Shown in pieces: positions 35,550 to 43,973 of a stretch of DNA of 46,605 nucleotides. The notes beneath the pieces are model-generated. The model saw nothing but the letters and a program-made list of their open reading frames with translations, did no database searches and was not told the origin of the DNA. Positions within the stretch are counted from its first letter, which is position 1, and each line of letters starts with the position of its first letter. This stretch comes from Muribaculaceae bacterium (GTDB taxonomy: Bacteria > Bacteroidota > Bacteroidia > Bacteroidales > Muribaculaceae), in contig JAFLUA010000014.1 of assembly GCA_022508985.1 (NCBI GenBank), positions 1-46,605 on the forward strand. Direction: 5' to 3'. Both the position numbers and the translations under genes were made by a program.

Positions 35550-36445
35550 ATAGATTAGCACAAACAGCGAGGTCTTATATAGCTACTGTCGGAATGTTCG
35601 ACGGTGTGCACCGCGGCCACGTGTTTATGCTAAAACAGTTGCGTGAAATAGCATTGAGAGAAGGCTTAGACACTCTTGTGTTGACATTTAGCCACCATCC
35701 GTTGGAATTCATCGCACCGGCACGCGCTCCCAAAATGCTTACGACAGCAGAGCAGCGGGTGGCGTTGATTGACGCGACCGGCTATGCCGATAAGGTTGAA
35801 GTGCTCAATTATACGCACGACGATTTCAAGCGTATCGGCGCTGACTTTTTGAAATTGCTGCAAGAGCGCTATCAGGTGACGGCTTTCGCAATGGGATTTA
35901 ACAACCACATAGGTTGTGACAGGGCTGGTATCGAAGACTTGCGCACAGCCTCGCTCCCTGTTTATGGCATAGGCCCGCTGGCAGAAGATGTCGATGTAAG
36001 CAGTTCTGCTATTCGGGCTTTCTTGTCTGACGGAAATCTCGCCGCTGCCGAAAATGCTTTGGGAAGGCCATACAAAGTGGTCGGACAAGTGGTGTCGGGC
36101 AACCAGATAGGACGAACAATCGGGTTCCCGACAGCCAATGTGAGCCTTTCCGACAATGATTTGATGCTGCCTGCGCGTGGTGTCTATGCCGTGGATGTGC
36201 GTCTTTCGACAGAGGAGACTTTTCGTGGGATGGCAAATGTTGGCGTGCGACCTACGGTAGCGAAAGAGCCTACAGTCGACACCTTGGAAGTGAATATATT
36301 TGATTATAACGGAAATCTTTACGGAGAAGAAGTTGACGTGACATTCATTGCAAGGATAAGAGAGGAACGTGCCTTCCCCTCGATTGAAGCCTTGCGGAAG
36401 CAACTCGAAGACGATCGTCGTGTTGCACTGAATATTAACAGATAA
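35546..36445 (+). CDS. ribF: Bifunctional riboflavin kinase / FAD synthetase
   Basis: A 299-residue protein that makes FMN and then FAD from riboflavin. The N-terminal nucleotidyltransferase domain has GMFDGVHRGH and a DVSSSAIR segment near 150. The C-terminal flavokinase domain has GRTIGFPTANV, a GVYAVDVR segment and GMANVGVRPT. The length is normal for prokaryotic RibF. It is coupled to the HAD gene and followed by an S41 protease gene 13 bases downstream. Confidence 0.95.
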   Translation: MNRLAQTARSYIATVGMFDGVHRGHVFMLKQLREIALREGLDTLVLTFSHHPLEFIAPARAPKMLTTAEQRVALIDATGYADKVEVLNYTHDDFKRIGADFLKLLQERYQVTAFAMGFNNHIGCDRAGIEDLRTASLPVYGIGPLAEDVDVSSSAIRAFLSDGNLAAAENALGRPYKVVGQVVSGNQIGRTIGFPTANVSLSDNDLMLPARGVYAVDVRLSTEETFRGMANVGVRPTVAKEPTVDTLEVNIFDYNGNLYGEEVDVTFIARIREERAFPSIEALRKQLEDDRRVALNINR

Positions 36446-36458
36446 ATTTAGCGACGTT

Positions 36459-38117
36459 ATGAAGCGATATTTGACAGTATTATTTGCAATTTTGATTTCT
36501 GCCGGCTTATTGGCGATGGGTGCAAATGCATCTCGCAAAGATAGGTTCGCTCGTAAATTACACACCTTTAATTCGATAGTCAAGGAGTTGAATGCCAACT
36601 ATGTAGATACGCTCGATGCAGATGCTATTATGGATAAGACAATCGACGCGTTACTATATCAAATCGACCCATATACCGAGTACTATCCGGCTGATAATCA
36701 AGATGAAATATTGTCGATATCGCAAGGTAAATATGCCGGTATAGGGTCGTATATTGTCAAGCGTGGAGGTCGTGTGCTCATCAGTGAGCCTCAGTGGAAT
36801 TCGCCTGCTCGAAATGTGGGATTGCGCCCCGGTGATGCAATTCTTGTTGTGAACGGCGACACAGTTACTCCTAAAACCGACATCGGGGATGTGAGCAAAA
36901 AATTGCGTGGACAGGCCGGAACTGAAGTTAAAGTTGAAATCTGTCGCCCATATGTTGAAGATTCGATGCTGACATTCAACATCGTAAGGGCCGACATTAA
37001 AGTCAATCCCCTGCCTTATTATGGTGTGGATATCAATGGCATAGGATATCTCAGACTTACAACGTTCAACGAGAGCAGCTCTCGCCATGTGCGCGAAGCC
37101 TTGTTGGAAATGTTGGCCGACCCAAAACTCAGAGGTCTTGTAATAGATTTGCGTGGCAATGGCGGCGGTCTGCTCGAAAGTGCTGTTCAGATTGCTTCAA
37201 ATTTCGTGCCCAAAGGTACTGAAATTGTGCGCACACGTGGCCGCGACGAGCGTGAAGAACGTGTTTATAAGACGGTAGGACAGCCTCTCGACACAAAAAT
37301 ACCACTCGCAATACTCATCGACAGTGGCACGGCTTCGGCCTCAGAAATTCTTGCAGGAAGCCTCCAAGATTTGGATAGGGCGGTAATAATTGGCGAGCGC
37401 TCCTACGGCAAGGGCTTGGTGCAGACAACGCGTCCATTGCCTTATGATGGGCTGCTGAAGATAACGACAGGCCGATATTACATACCATCGGGCCGCCTCA
37501 TTCAGGCTCTGGATTACTCGCATCGAAACCCCGATGGAAGCCCGGCACGCACCCCGGATAGCCTCACGCATGAGTTTACCACTCGCGCCGGACGTGTTGT
37601 GCGCGATGGCGGTGGCATTACCCCCGATTTGACAGTGAAGTTACCCGAGACAAATCGCTTGCTTTATAATATTGTTTCCGATTACTGGGCTTTTGACTTT
37701 GCCAACCGCTATGTAGCGGAGCACCCCGAGGCTCTGCCTTCTGATTCTTTTGAAATAACGGATAGTATTTTTGAGGCTTTCAAGGCCTCGATTGACCCTT
37801 CTCGCTTTAAGTATGACAAGCAGTGCGAAACCGGCCTGCAGTATTTGCGTGAAGCCGCCAAGGCTGAAGGGTATATGACCGACTCCGTTGCGGCGCAATT
37901 CGACATCTTGGGAGCTATGTTGCGCCATGACCTTGCGCACGACCTCGATATAAACCGCGATGCGATAATAGACATTCTCGATTCTGAGATATCGCAGCGT
38001 TATTACTCCGACGCAGAGCGGGTGCGCCGCTCATTGCCGGGCGACAGCGTGCTAAAAGAAGCAACGGCCGTTATTCTCGACCGCGACCGTTACAGCGGAT
38101 TGTTAAAGAGAAATTAA
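36459..38117 (+). CDS. S41 family C-terminal processing peptidase (second copy)
   Basis: 552 residues with a signal peptide (about 1-24). A helical N-terminal region, a PDZ domain (about 85-180) and an S41 core follow. The dyad is Ser293 in TASASEI and Lys318 in SYGKGLVQ, again 25 residues apart. It has the same layout as the protease at 32698, but differs enough to be an old paralog and not a recent copy. Its last four bases overlap the 3' end of the UDP-glucose dehydrogenase gene on the other strand. Confidence 0.93.
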   Translation: MKRYLTVLFAILISAGLLAMGANASRKDRFARKLHTFNSIVKELNANYVDTLDADAIMDKTIDALLYQIDPYTEYYPADNQDEILSISQGKYAGIGSYIVKRGGRVLISEPQWNSPARNVGLRPGDAILVVNGDTVTPKTDIGDVSKKLRGQAGTEVKVEICRPYVEDSMLTFNIVRADIKVNPLPYYGVDINGIGYLRLTTFNESSSRHVREALLEMLADPKLRGLVIDLRGNGGGLLESAVQIASNFVPKGTEIVRTRGRDEREERVYKTVGQPLDTKIPLAILIDSGTASASEILAGSLQDLDRAVIIGERSYGKGLVQTTRPLPYDGLLKITTGRYYIPSGRLIQALDYSHRNPDGSPARTPDSLTHEFTTRAGRVVRDGGGITPDLTVKLPETNRLLYNIVSDYWAFDFANRYVAEHPEALPSDSFEITDSIFEAFKASIDPSRFKYDKQCETGLQYLREAAKAEGYMTDSVAAQFDILGAMLRHDLAHDLDINRDAIIDILDSEISQRYYSDAERVRRSLPGDSVLKEATAVILDRDRYSGLLKRN

Positions 38118-39433
38118 GGGCGACCTATCGAATGGAGGCGTAGATTGTATTGATTGAGGTCGGATTGCAAGTATATATTGCGCCCGTCGACAATATCGCA
38201 TCCTTTCATAGCGCGTGATACAAGATCCCACGAGGGAAGCCTAAATTGTTTCCACTCGGTGAGAAGTGCGAGAGCGTCGGCATCAATAATAGCTTCGTAC
38301 ATGTCTTTGGCATAAGTTACGGCATCGTCCAGGCGTCGGCGGCATTCATCTATAGCAACCGGGTCGTAGACAGTGACGTGGGCACCGTCGGCAATGAGCC
38401 GTGTTATAACTTCAAGCGACGGGGCGCACCGCATGTCGTCGGTCTCCGGCTTGAATGCCAACCCCCATATTGCGATATGTTTCCCGGTAAGCTCACCATT
38501 GAAAATGGCGGCAAGCTTTTTGTAGACTATTGTTTTCTGAACATCATTAACCTCTTCAACGGCTCGTATTACGCGCATTTCTACGCCCTGTTGCTCGCCG
38601 GTACGGATGAGAGCGCGTACGTCTTTGGGGAAACAAGAGCCGCCATAGCCGCATCCCGGATATAGAAATTTTCCGCCAATGCGGATATCGGCACCGATAG
38701 CCTTGCGTACATTGTTGACGTCGGCGCCCACTTTCTCACACAGATTTGCTATTTCATTGATAAAAGAAATGCGAGTGGCGAGCATGGCGTTGGCTGCGTA
38801 CTTTGTCATTTCGGCCGAAGCCAAGTCCATAATCATGACTCTGAAATTGTTCAGCAAGAAGGGCCGATAGAGTTGTTCCATTAGAGCGCGGCCACGGTCA
38901 CTTTCAATACCTATCACAACTCTGTCGGGCGACATAAAGTCTTTGATAGCAGCACCTTCTTTGAGAAACTCGGGATTTGACGCTATGTCAAATTCTATAT
39001 CGGAGCGTTTTCTCAACGCAAGTTGTGCTTCGATTTCGGCTCGTACTAATTTAGATGTACCTACTGGAACTGTCGATTTCGTAACAAAAAGCGTGTAGCT
39101 ATTTATAGAGCGGCCAAAGTCGCGTGCAACAGCCAATACGTGACTTAAATCGGCAGAGCCATCTTCATCGGAAGGAGTGCCTACGGCGCAAAACACGATA
39201 TCGACATTATCGATAATCTCGCCTATAGATGTGGCAAAATGTAATCGCCCGACCTCCATGTTTTTCTTAACGAGCTCTGATAGCCCCGGCTCATAGATGG
39301 GAATGATGCCGCGTTTAAGCTGCTCTATTTTGGCATGGTCGATGTCGACGCAAGTAACATCGACACCTACTTCGGAGAAGCAAGCGCCGGACACAAGTCC
39401 TACGTATCCTGTGCCTACAATTGCTACATTCAT
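38114..39433 (-). CDS. ugd: UDP-glucose 6-dehydrogenase
   Basis: A 439-residue enzyme that oxidises UDP-glucose twice to UDP-glucuronate for surface polysaccharides. The N-terminal NAD domain starts AIVGTGYVGLVSG; GTPSDEDGSAD and KSTVPVGTS follow; the catalytic Cys267 lies in GGSCFPKDV. The length and motifs favour Ugd over UDP-ManNAc dehydrogenase, but related sugar substrates cannot be excluded. It lies 15 bases after the DUF1460 gene on the same strand. Confidence 0.92.
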   Translation of the reverse strand: MNVAIVGTGYVGLVSGACFSEVGVDVTCVDIDHAKIEQLKRGIIPIYEPGLSELVKKNMEVGRLHFATSIGEIIDNVDIVFCAVGTPSDEDGSADLSHVLAVARDFGRSINSYTLFVTKSTVPVGTSKLVRAEIEAQLALRKRSDIEFDIASNPEFLKEGAAIKDFMSPDRVVIGIESDRGRALMEQLYRPFLLNNFRVMIMDLASAEMTKYAANAMLATRISFINEIANLCEKVGADVNNVRKAIGADIRIGGKFLYPGCGYGGSCFPKDVRALIRTGEQQGVEMRVIRAVEEVNDVQKTIVYKKLAAIFNGELTGKHIAIWGLAFKPETDDMRCAPSLEVITRLIADGAHVTVYDPVAIDECRRRLDDAVTYAKDMYEAIIDADALALLTEWKQFRLPSWDLVSRAMKGCDIVDGRNIYLQSDLNQYNLRLHSIGRP

Positions 39434-39448
39434 TTCACAAAAAAGGTT

Positions 39449-40312
39449 TTACTCATTTAGGCGGAAAACACGCACTCCTAACAAGTGCCGATTGCGTTTC
39501 ATGAAGTCGGCCAGTGGTTGTGAGCTTATTTCTACTTTGCCATTCGACGATGAGGCATGCATCAGATAGGGTTCTGCGGTGGGTGATTCCTTGACAACAA
39601 TACCCATGTGGTAGATGTCGAGATTTTTGAGGTTAGACACAAGAGCCACAACGTCGCCATTATGGAATTCGGCTTTTACCTGTTTGTTATAAAGGTCGGC
39701 CGATTTAATGTACGGGAATCGGTGCGAGCGATAGCCGCTTTCAATGTTGCGGATGCGTTCATAGTTGGTAGAATCGGCTAATGCGGGATATCTATCGCGG
39801 TTAGCTGTCATATAATCTATTGTGCGCACCTCTTCGCTGAATCGGGGAAAATCGCGTGTGGCATCATGGAAATTACCGCGATGAATATTGTTTACGGCCC
39901 AATCGCTGATGTAGTGCAGGCGTGAGGGATAGCCGTCGACCTCACCATTGCGATAGCGTATGCGGCGAAGATTGAATGTAAAATCGCGCCACGATGAGCG
40001 TTTTTCGCCTGTGGTGTAGGCTAATGCCATTACAACTTCGACATACGTTGTGCAGTCGATAGAATCAAGGTTGACCGTGAGTATTTCAACATCGCCTTCG
40101 AGTGTGTGTGCTCCGTATGGCGTGCCTAAAAATTGACGGCCAAAGAAAGCGATACGCTCTTCGGGCGTGCTGAAATGTTGTTCAGAACCGAGCTTTAACA
40201 GTTCTGTAAGACGTAGTGTGTCAGAGGCTTCATTGTAAAAGCGCACTTCGGTCTGTGCCGAAACATTGACGGCGGAAATTACTATTGCAAGTATTAAAAA
40301 TATCTTTTTCAT
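39449..40312 (-). CDS. DUF1460 secreted protein, NlpC/P60-like cysteine hydrolase fold
   Basis: 287 residues from the ATG at 40312, where a clean signal peptide begins (KKIFLILAIVISAVNVSA). A longer frame reaching 40510 only covers the neighbouring small gene. The family core is visible: FLGTPYGAHTLEG, IDCTTYVEVVMAL with the likely catalytic Cys, and GIVVKES with HASSSNGKVE supplying the His. DUF1460 proteins are thought to be cell-wall amidases acting in the periplasm. The YqaE-type gene ends 8 bases upstream, so they are probably cotranscribed. Confidence 0.85.
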   Translation of the reverse strand: MKKIFLILAIVISAVNVSAQTEVRFYNEASDTLRLTELLKLGSEQHFSTPEERIAFFGRQFLGTPYGAHTLEGDVEILTVNLDSIDCTTYVEVVMALAYTTGEKRSSWRDFTFNLRRIRYRNGEVDGYPSRLHYISDWAVNNIHRGNFHDATRDFPRFSEEVRTIDYMTANRDRYPALADSTNYERIRNIESGYRSHRFPYIKSADLYNKQVKAEFHNGDVVALVSNLKNLDIYHMGIVVKESPTAEPYLMHASSSNGKVEISSQPLADFMKRNRHLLGVRVFRLNE

Positions 40313-40320
40313 ATCGTTTA

Positions 40321-40473
40321 TTAAGAGCGTGTACATATTACGACGGCGGCTATAACACCCGGAAGCCATCCGCATAAGGTTAATATTGATACCAACAATA
40401 TAGAGCCACACCCTTTGTCGAAAACGGCTATGGGCGGGAAGATGAGGCATATAATAGCGCGAATTAAAGACAT
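40321..40473 (-). CDS. YqaE/Pmp3 family small membrane protein
   Basis: A 50-residue gene, ATG at 40473 and TAA at 40321-40323. The product is two hydrophobic helices. The first holds IICLIFPPIAVF, then DKGCGS, then ILLVSILTLCGWLPGVIAA. The PP pair in helix 1, the Gly-Cys-Gly turn and GWLPGVI in helix 2 are the hallmark of the YqaE/Pmp3 stress-linked proteolipid family, and the length matches. It lies 8 bases upstream of the DUF1460 gene. A -7-like TATTTTCG lies about 30 bases upstream on the - strand, without a good -33. Confidence 0.85.
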   Translation of the reverse strand: MSLIRAIICLIFPPIAVFDKGCGSILLVSILTLCGWLPGVIAAVVICTRS

Positions 40474-40534
40474 AACTGTTTGTGCTTTTATTTATACCGC
40501 GAAAATACAAAAAATCTTTAACTTAGCGTGAACT

Positions 40535-41113
40535 TTATAGCTTTTTATACACGCAAGCGATGAGTTCATTGTCGCTTATGAAATTTAGCGTAGTTGCCAA
40601 ACCTATGGTAATATTGTTATGGGAGACTATGGCTTCATCGTTACCCGCAAGTGGCAACTGTATGTGTTTGGCAAAATCGAGTTCTGTTCCGATGACGTTC
40701 CGTGCAGCCTTATATAAGGCTTCTTTCAGAGTCCATGCTTTGAGAAACCCTTGAGGAATTGATGAATAAAAGGCGAGTTCTTCTTCTGAAAGAATTCTGG
40801 GGGCGACACGGCGCAACTGTTCTCTATCTTCTTCTATGTCAACGCCGATGAGGGTATTGGATGGCGCTACGGCTAATACGGCATGCTGTCGGCTATGGCT
40901 GATCGATACGCTCTTATCGGCGGTGATTTTTCCGCCAATCGATATCACAGGTGCCCCCGAGGAGCTATGGATACGTTCGGCCTTGTCGCCAAAGGCCTCT
41001 TTTACCAGTCTTGCAATGGCAATTTCTTCGCGCTCGCGCCGTGTTTCTGCACATGTTGAATCTATTTCTGTAAGATACAGCGCAAAAGGGCTACTGTTTA
41101 GTGTAACTATCAT
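40535..41113 (-). CDS. 4'-phosphopantetheinyl transferase, Sfp type
   Basis: A 192-residue enzyme that moves phosphopantetheine from CoA to a carrier-protein serine. The Sfp signature is split as usual: GVDIEED near the middle and the LKAWTLKEALYKA motif about 50 residues later; the Asp and Glu residues bind magnesium. It overlaps gldD by four bases (ATGA), and the order gldE-gldD-PPTase is conserved in Bacteroidota. Whether it serves fatty acid ACP or a secondary pathway is not clear. Confidence 0.9.
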   Translation of the reverse strand: MIVTLNSSPFALYLTEIDSTCAETRREREEIAIARLVKEAFGDKAERIHSSSGAPVISIGGKITADKSVSISHSRQHAVLAVAPSNTLIGVDIEEDREQLRRVAPRILSEEELAFYSSIPQGFLKAWTLKEALYKAARNVIGTELDFAKHIQLPLAGNDEAIVSHNNITIGLATTLNFISDNELIACVYKKL

Positions 41114-41676
41114 TGGGCTGATTTGAGGCTTTTCAGGATAGTGAATGCTTCAGATTCCAATATTTTAACTACAGCCTGCATGGAGTCGGCAGGAGTTGTA
41201 GTCCCATGAATGACAAAAGCGCCGCTGAGCATATTCCCGCCGGCATCGGTGGCAAAAAACTGAACGGGAGTTGTAACCGCCTCGTTGCACACAACCATTT
41301 CGCAATCGAAGCTGTAGTCGTTTGTAAAAACATCGGCACGCGCTTTGGCATCTCCAATGTTGAGACTTATTCTTTGTCGTCGGTTGGCCATGGCTTTATT
41401 CTTCTCGCTATCACAGTCTAAGCGGAGTGCCGACAGGTGCAGTGTCGTGCCATAGCGGGGGTAGGAAATATCGAGCCATTGCTCGCCTGCCGGCTTAATG
41501 TTGGCATCGGCACTTACGGAGAAGTTAAGTTGCCCCAGGTCGATGCTTACATCGCCGCTATCGTAGGCCTCGATACGCGGGAAGGCATGTCGCTTCGGTG
41601 TTGCCCGGCGGCTGTCGTTGTCGCTACATGAATACACAGCGAATGCGAGTATTATGACAAGCAATAGCCGGGGCAT
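41110..41676 (-). CDS. gldD: Gliding motility lipoprotein GldD
   Basis: A 188-residue lipoprotein: signal peptide with lipobox YSC near residue 17. It has the conserved PRIEAYDSG, YPRYGTTLHLS, VQFFATDAGGNMLSGAFVIHG and a DSM...ILESEAF tail that I associate with GldD. GldD is linked to gliding and type IX secretion in flavobacteria. The position between gldE (1 base gap) and the PPTase (overlap of four bases) is the classic cluster and strengthens the call. It is a little divergent in sequence. Confidence 0.82.
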   Translation of the reverse strand: MPRLLLVIILAFAVYSCSDNDSRRATPKRHAFPRIEAYDSGDVSIDLGQLNFSVSADANIKPAGEQWLDISYPRYGTTLHLSALRLDCDSEKNKAMANRRQRISLNIGDAKARADVFTNDYSFDCEMVVCNEAVTTPVQFFATDAGGNMLSGAFVIHGTTTPADSMQAVVKILESEAFTILKSLKSAQ

Positions 41677-41677
41677 C

Positions 41678-43027
41678 TCAGTCGCCTTGAATTTCGGGCA
41701 TAATTTTCACCCTTACCTCTGTGATGCGGTGGTCTACGATATCAAGGACAAGGAATCTGCATCGTCCGTAGACCAGAGGTTCCTTTTCTTTAGGGAAGTC
41801 GCCTTTAATGGCCAGGAGCATACCGGCGAGGGTTTCGACATCTTCTGTCACCTCTTTATAATCTTCGGGCTCGAGATTGGTTATACGGAAAAAGTCGGTA
41901 AGAGGAGTGCGTCCTTCGAATTCGTATGTGTCGTCGCGGAGACGCTTATATGTGGTGTCGGGTTCGTCATACTCGTCATCGATATCGCCAACTATTTCTT
42001 CGAGGACGTCTTCAAGAGTTACGACACCCGATGTGCCGCCAAATTCATCGACTACGATAGCCATGTGTATTTTCAACTTGCGGAAATCTTCGAGCAGGTC
42101 ATCAATCTGTCGTGATTCGGGCACGAAGTAAGCTTGTCGAAGAAGTTTTTGCCACTCAAAGTCGCCGGCAGTGTCTTTGCCTATATATGGCAGCAGGTCG
42201 CGGGCATAAAGTATGCCTTTGATGTTGTCTTGCGTTTCTTCGTAAACGGGCATACGCGAATAGCCGCTTTCGAGGATCACCTTCATCACATCGTCGAACG
42301 TCATTTTAACGTCGAGGTCGGTGAGCTCGACGCGCGGTGTCATAATTTCGGAGGCTGTGGTGTCGCCAAATTTGAGGATGCCTTCGAGCATTTCCTTGTC
42401 GTCGCCGCTGGTCCCTTCGGTAATTTCAAGAGCTCTCGAGAGTTCGCTGGTGCTTATGTCTTTTGCTTTTTTTGCAACGACACGTTCTACGATTCCTCCC
42501 GATTTTACGAGTAGTTTTGCGATGGGCCCAAGTATCTTATATGCGGCATTGATGCCTGGATATGTTGTTTTTGCCCACGACTTATTGTTGCTGTTGGCAT
42601 ATAACTTGGGTATAATTTCGCCGAATAGCAATATGATAAACGTGAGTATTATGGTCTGTAATACGAAACTCCACACAGGATTCATGCCCGAGAAAACAGG
42701 CCCTAACGCGAAGTTACATAGCACAACAATGGTGACGTTGAGCAAGTTATTCGCTATGAGAACGGTGGCAAGCAGGCGTTGAGGGTCGGCGAGCAATCGG
42801 CGGATGCCGGCGCCGCGCGGGGTCTCGTCGAGCTCTTCACATTGTGCTGAAGTGAGTGAAAAATAGGCTATTTCGCTGCTGCTCATAAAGCCCGATAGTA
42901 GTAGGCATAAAAGAGCCAAGCATAATGCGATTATTTGTCCGGAACTGAATACTTGCAGTGCGGCACATGCTATGTTGTTCAATAGTAAGAACAAGGGTTC
43001 TGTAGTCGGTAAAGGGTCGAAGTCCAA
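41678..43027 (-). CDS. gldE: GldE-like membrane protein (CNNM, CBS pair, CorC/HlyC domain)
   Basis: About 449 residues. A DUF21/CNNM membrane domain of about four helices (about 15-185, with SGFMSSSEIAYFSL) is followed by a CBS pair (about 205-330, including FGDTTASEIMTPR and RMPVYEE) and a CorC/HlyC C-terminal domain (VVDEFGGTSGVVTLEDVLEEIVGDI). This is the GldE architecture; related proteins move Mg2+ or other cations. No ATG precedes the membrane domain. A TTG at 43027 gives a start MDFDPLP...; an upstream TTG at 43081 is possible but adds AT-rich, unlikely sequence. It is the first gene of the gldE-gldD-PPTase cluster. Confidence 0.85.
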   Translation of the reverse strand: MDFDPLPTTEPLFLLLNNIACAALQVFSSGQIIALCLALLCLLLSGFMSSSEIAYFSLTSAQCEELDETPRGAGIRRLLADPQRLLATVLIANNLLNVTIVVLCNFALGPVFSGMNPVWSFVLQTIILTFIILLFGEIIPKLYANSNNKSWAKTTYPGINAAYKILGPIAKLLVKSGGIVERVVAKKAKDISTSELSRALEITEGTSGDDKEMLEGILKFGDTTASEIMTPRVELTDLDVKMTFDDVMKVILESGYSRMPVYEETQDNIKGILYARDLLPYIGKDTAGDFEWQKLLRQAYFVPESRQIDDLLEDFRKLKIHMAIVVDEFGGTSGVVTLEDVLEEIVGDIDDEYDEPDTTYKRLRDDTYEFEGRTPLTDFFRITNLEPEDYKEVTEDVETLAGMLLAIKGDFPKEKEPLVYGRCRFLVLDIVDHRITEVRVKIMPEIQGD

Positions 43028-43126
43028 AATATTGATATTTAAGTTTATAATATAGGGCGGCTGAATAGAATTATAAACCAACCCCTAAAGAATTGTTGTT
43101 ATGAATAATGCGACAAGCCATTTGCG

Positions 43127-43822
43127 TTAACTTATCATATAGCCGTGTCCTGAGCGATTAACGATGTGTGTGCCTAATTCGCCCAGTTTCTTGCGTAGAC
43201 GCGAGATATTGGTGTCGACGATGCGTTCGTTTAAGCCCGCAGTGTCGTCCGACCACACCTTGCGGTGTATCTCTATGCGTGATACGTAGTTGGATACGTT
43301 TTTGAGGAGTAGAACAAGAATGGCATATTCTGTTTTAGATAGTGCCAACGGTGTATTATCGATTTTAACTGTCTGTGAAGTGAGTTCGACAGTCATATTG
43401 TGAAAAACAATAATGTTGCCTGTTCGCGGCGTCGATGAGGAATGGCGCCGCAAAATCGATTTAACACGCGCTACGAGTTCACGAAGCGAAAAAGGCTTTA
43501 CTATGTAGTCGTCGGCTCCGGCGTCAAGGGCGTCGATTACCATACGTTCGCTTTTGAAGCCCGAGCATAAGATAATGGCTATCTGTTCGGTCTGTGGGTC
43601 TTCCTTGAAATCGTATATCAAATCCATGCCGCTGTATGGTTGACGCATAGCATCAACGATAACAAGACTGGTCTCGGCTTGAGCGCTGCGGTCGACGTTT
43701 TCAGCTATGTCGACAACTTCAACACTATAACCTTCGCTTTTGAGATTTACGCTCAAAAGCGAGCTGATGTTTTGGTCATCGTCGACGATTAATATGTGTC
43801 CCAAGGAGGGCGTATTCGGCAT
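43127..43822 (-). CDS. OmpR-family response regulator (orphan)
   Basis: 231 residues. A receiver domain (about 1-125) has the acidic pocket VDDD near 14-17, the phospho-acceptor Asp in LVIVDAM and the Lys in DDYIVKPFS. A winged-helix DNA-binding domain (about 135-231) carries LSKTEYAILVLLLKN and the VDTNISRLRKKLG recognition helix. No sensor kinase is adjacent, so it is an orphan in this window. It lies between nptA and gldE. The target genes are unknown. Confidence 0.9.
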   Translation of the reverse strand: MPNTPSLGHILIVDDDQNISSLLSVNLKSEGYSVEVVDIAENVDRSAQAETSLVIVDAMRQPYSGMDLIYDFKEDPQTEQIAIILCSGFKSERMVIDALDAGADDYIVKPFSLRELVARVKSILRRHSSSTPRTGNIIVFHNMTVELTSQTVKIDNTPLALSKTEYAILVLLLKNVSNYVSRIEIHRKVWSDDTAGLNERIVDTNISRLRKKLGELGTHIVNRSGHGYMIS

Positions 43823-43973
43823 ACAAAATTGATTTTGACGCGCAAAATAACTAATTTGCCGCGAAATGAGGCAGATTAGTAATAGAATTGTAGCGGATTT
43901 GTTTCCAAAATTTAATATTCTCGCAAGCTTCCTCTGAAGCTCCGTGGTAATGAGTTTTTGTCTGGTAGTGTTA

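Noticed and set aside
40313-40510. N-terminal extension of the DUF1460 protein to 40510
   Set aside because: It would bury the signal peptide behind 66 odd residues and covers the YqaE/Pmp3 gene in another frame.
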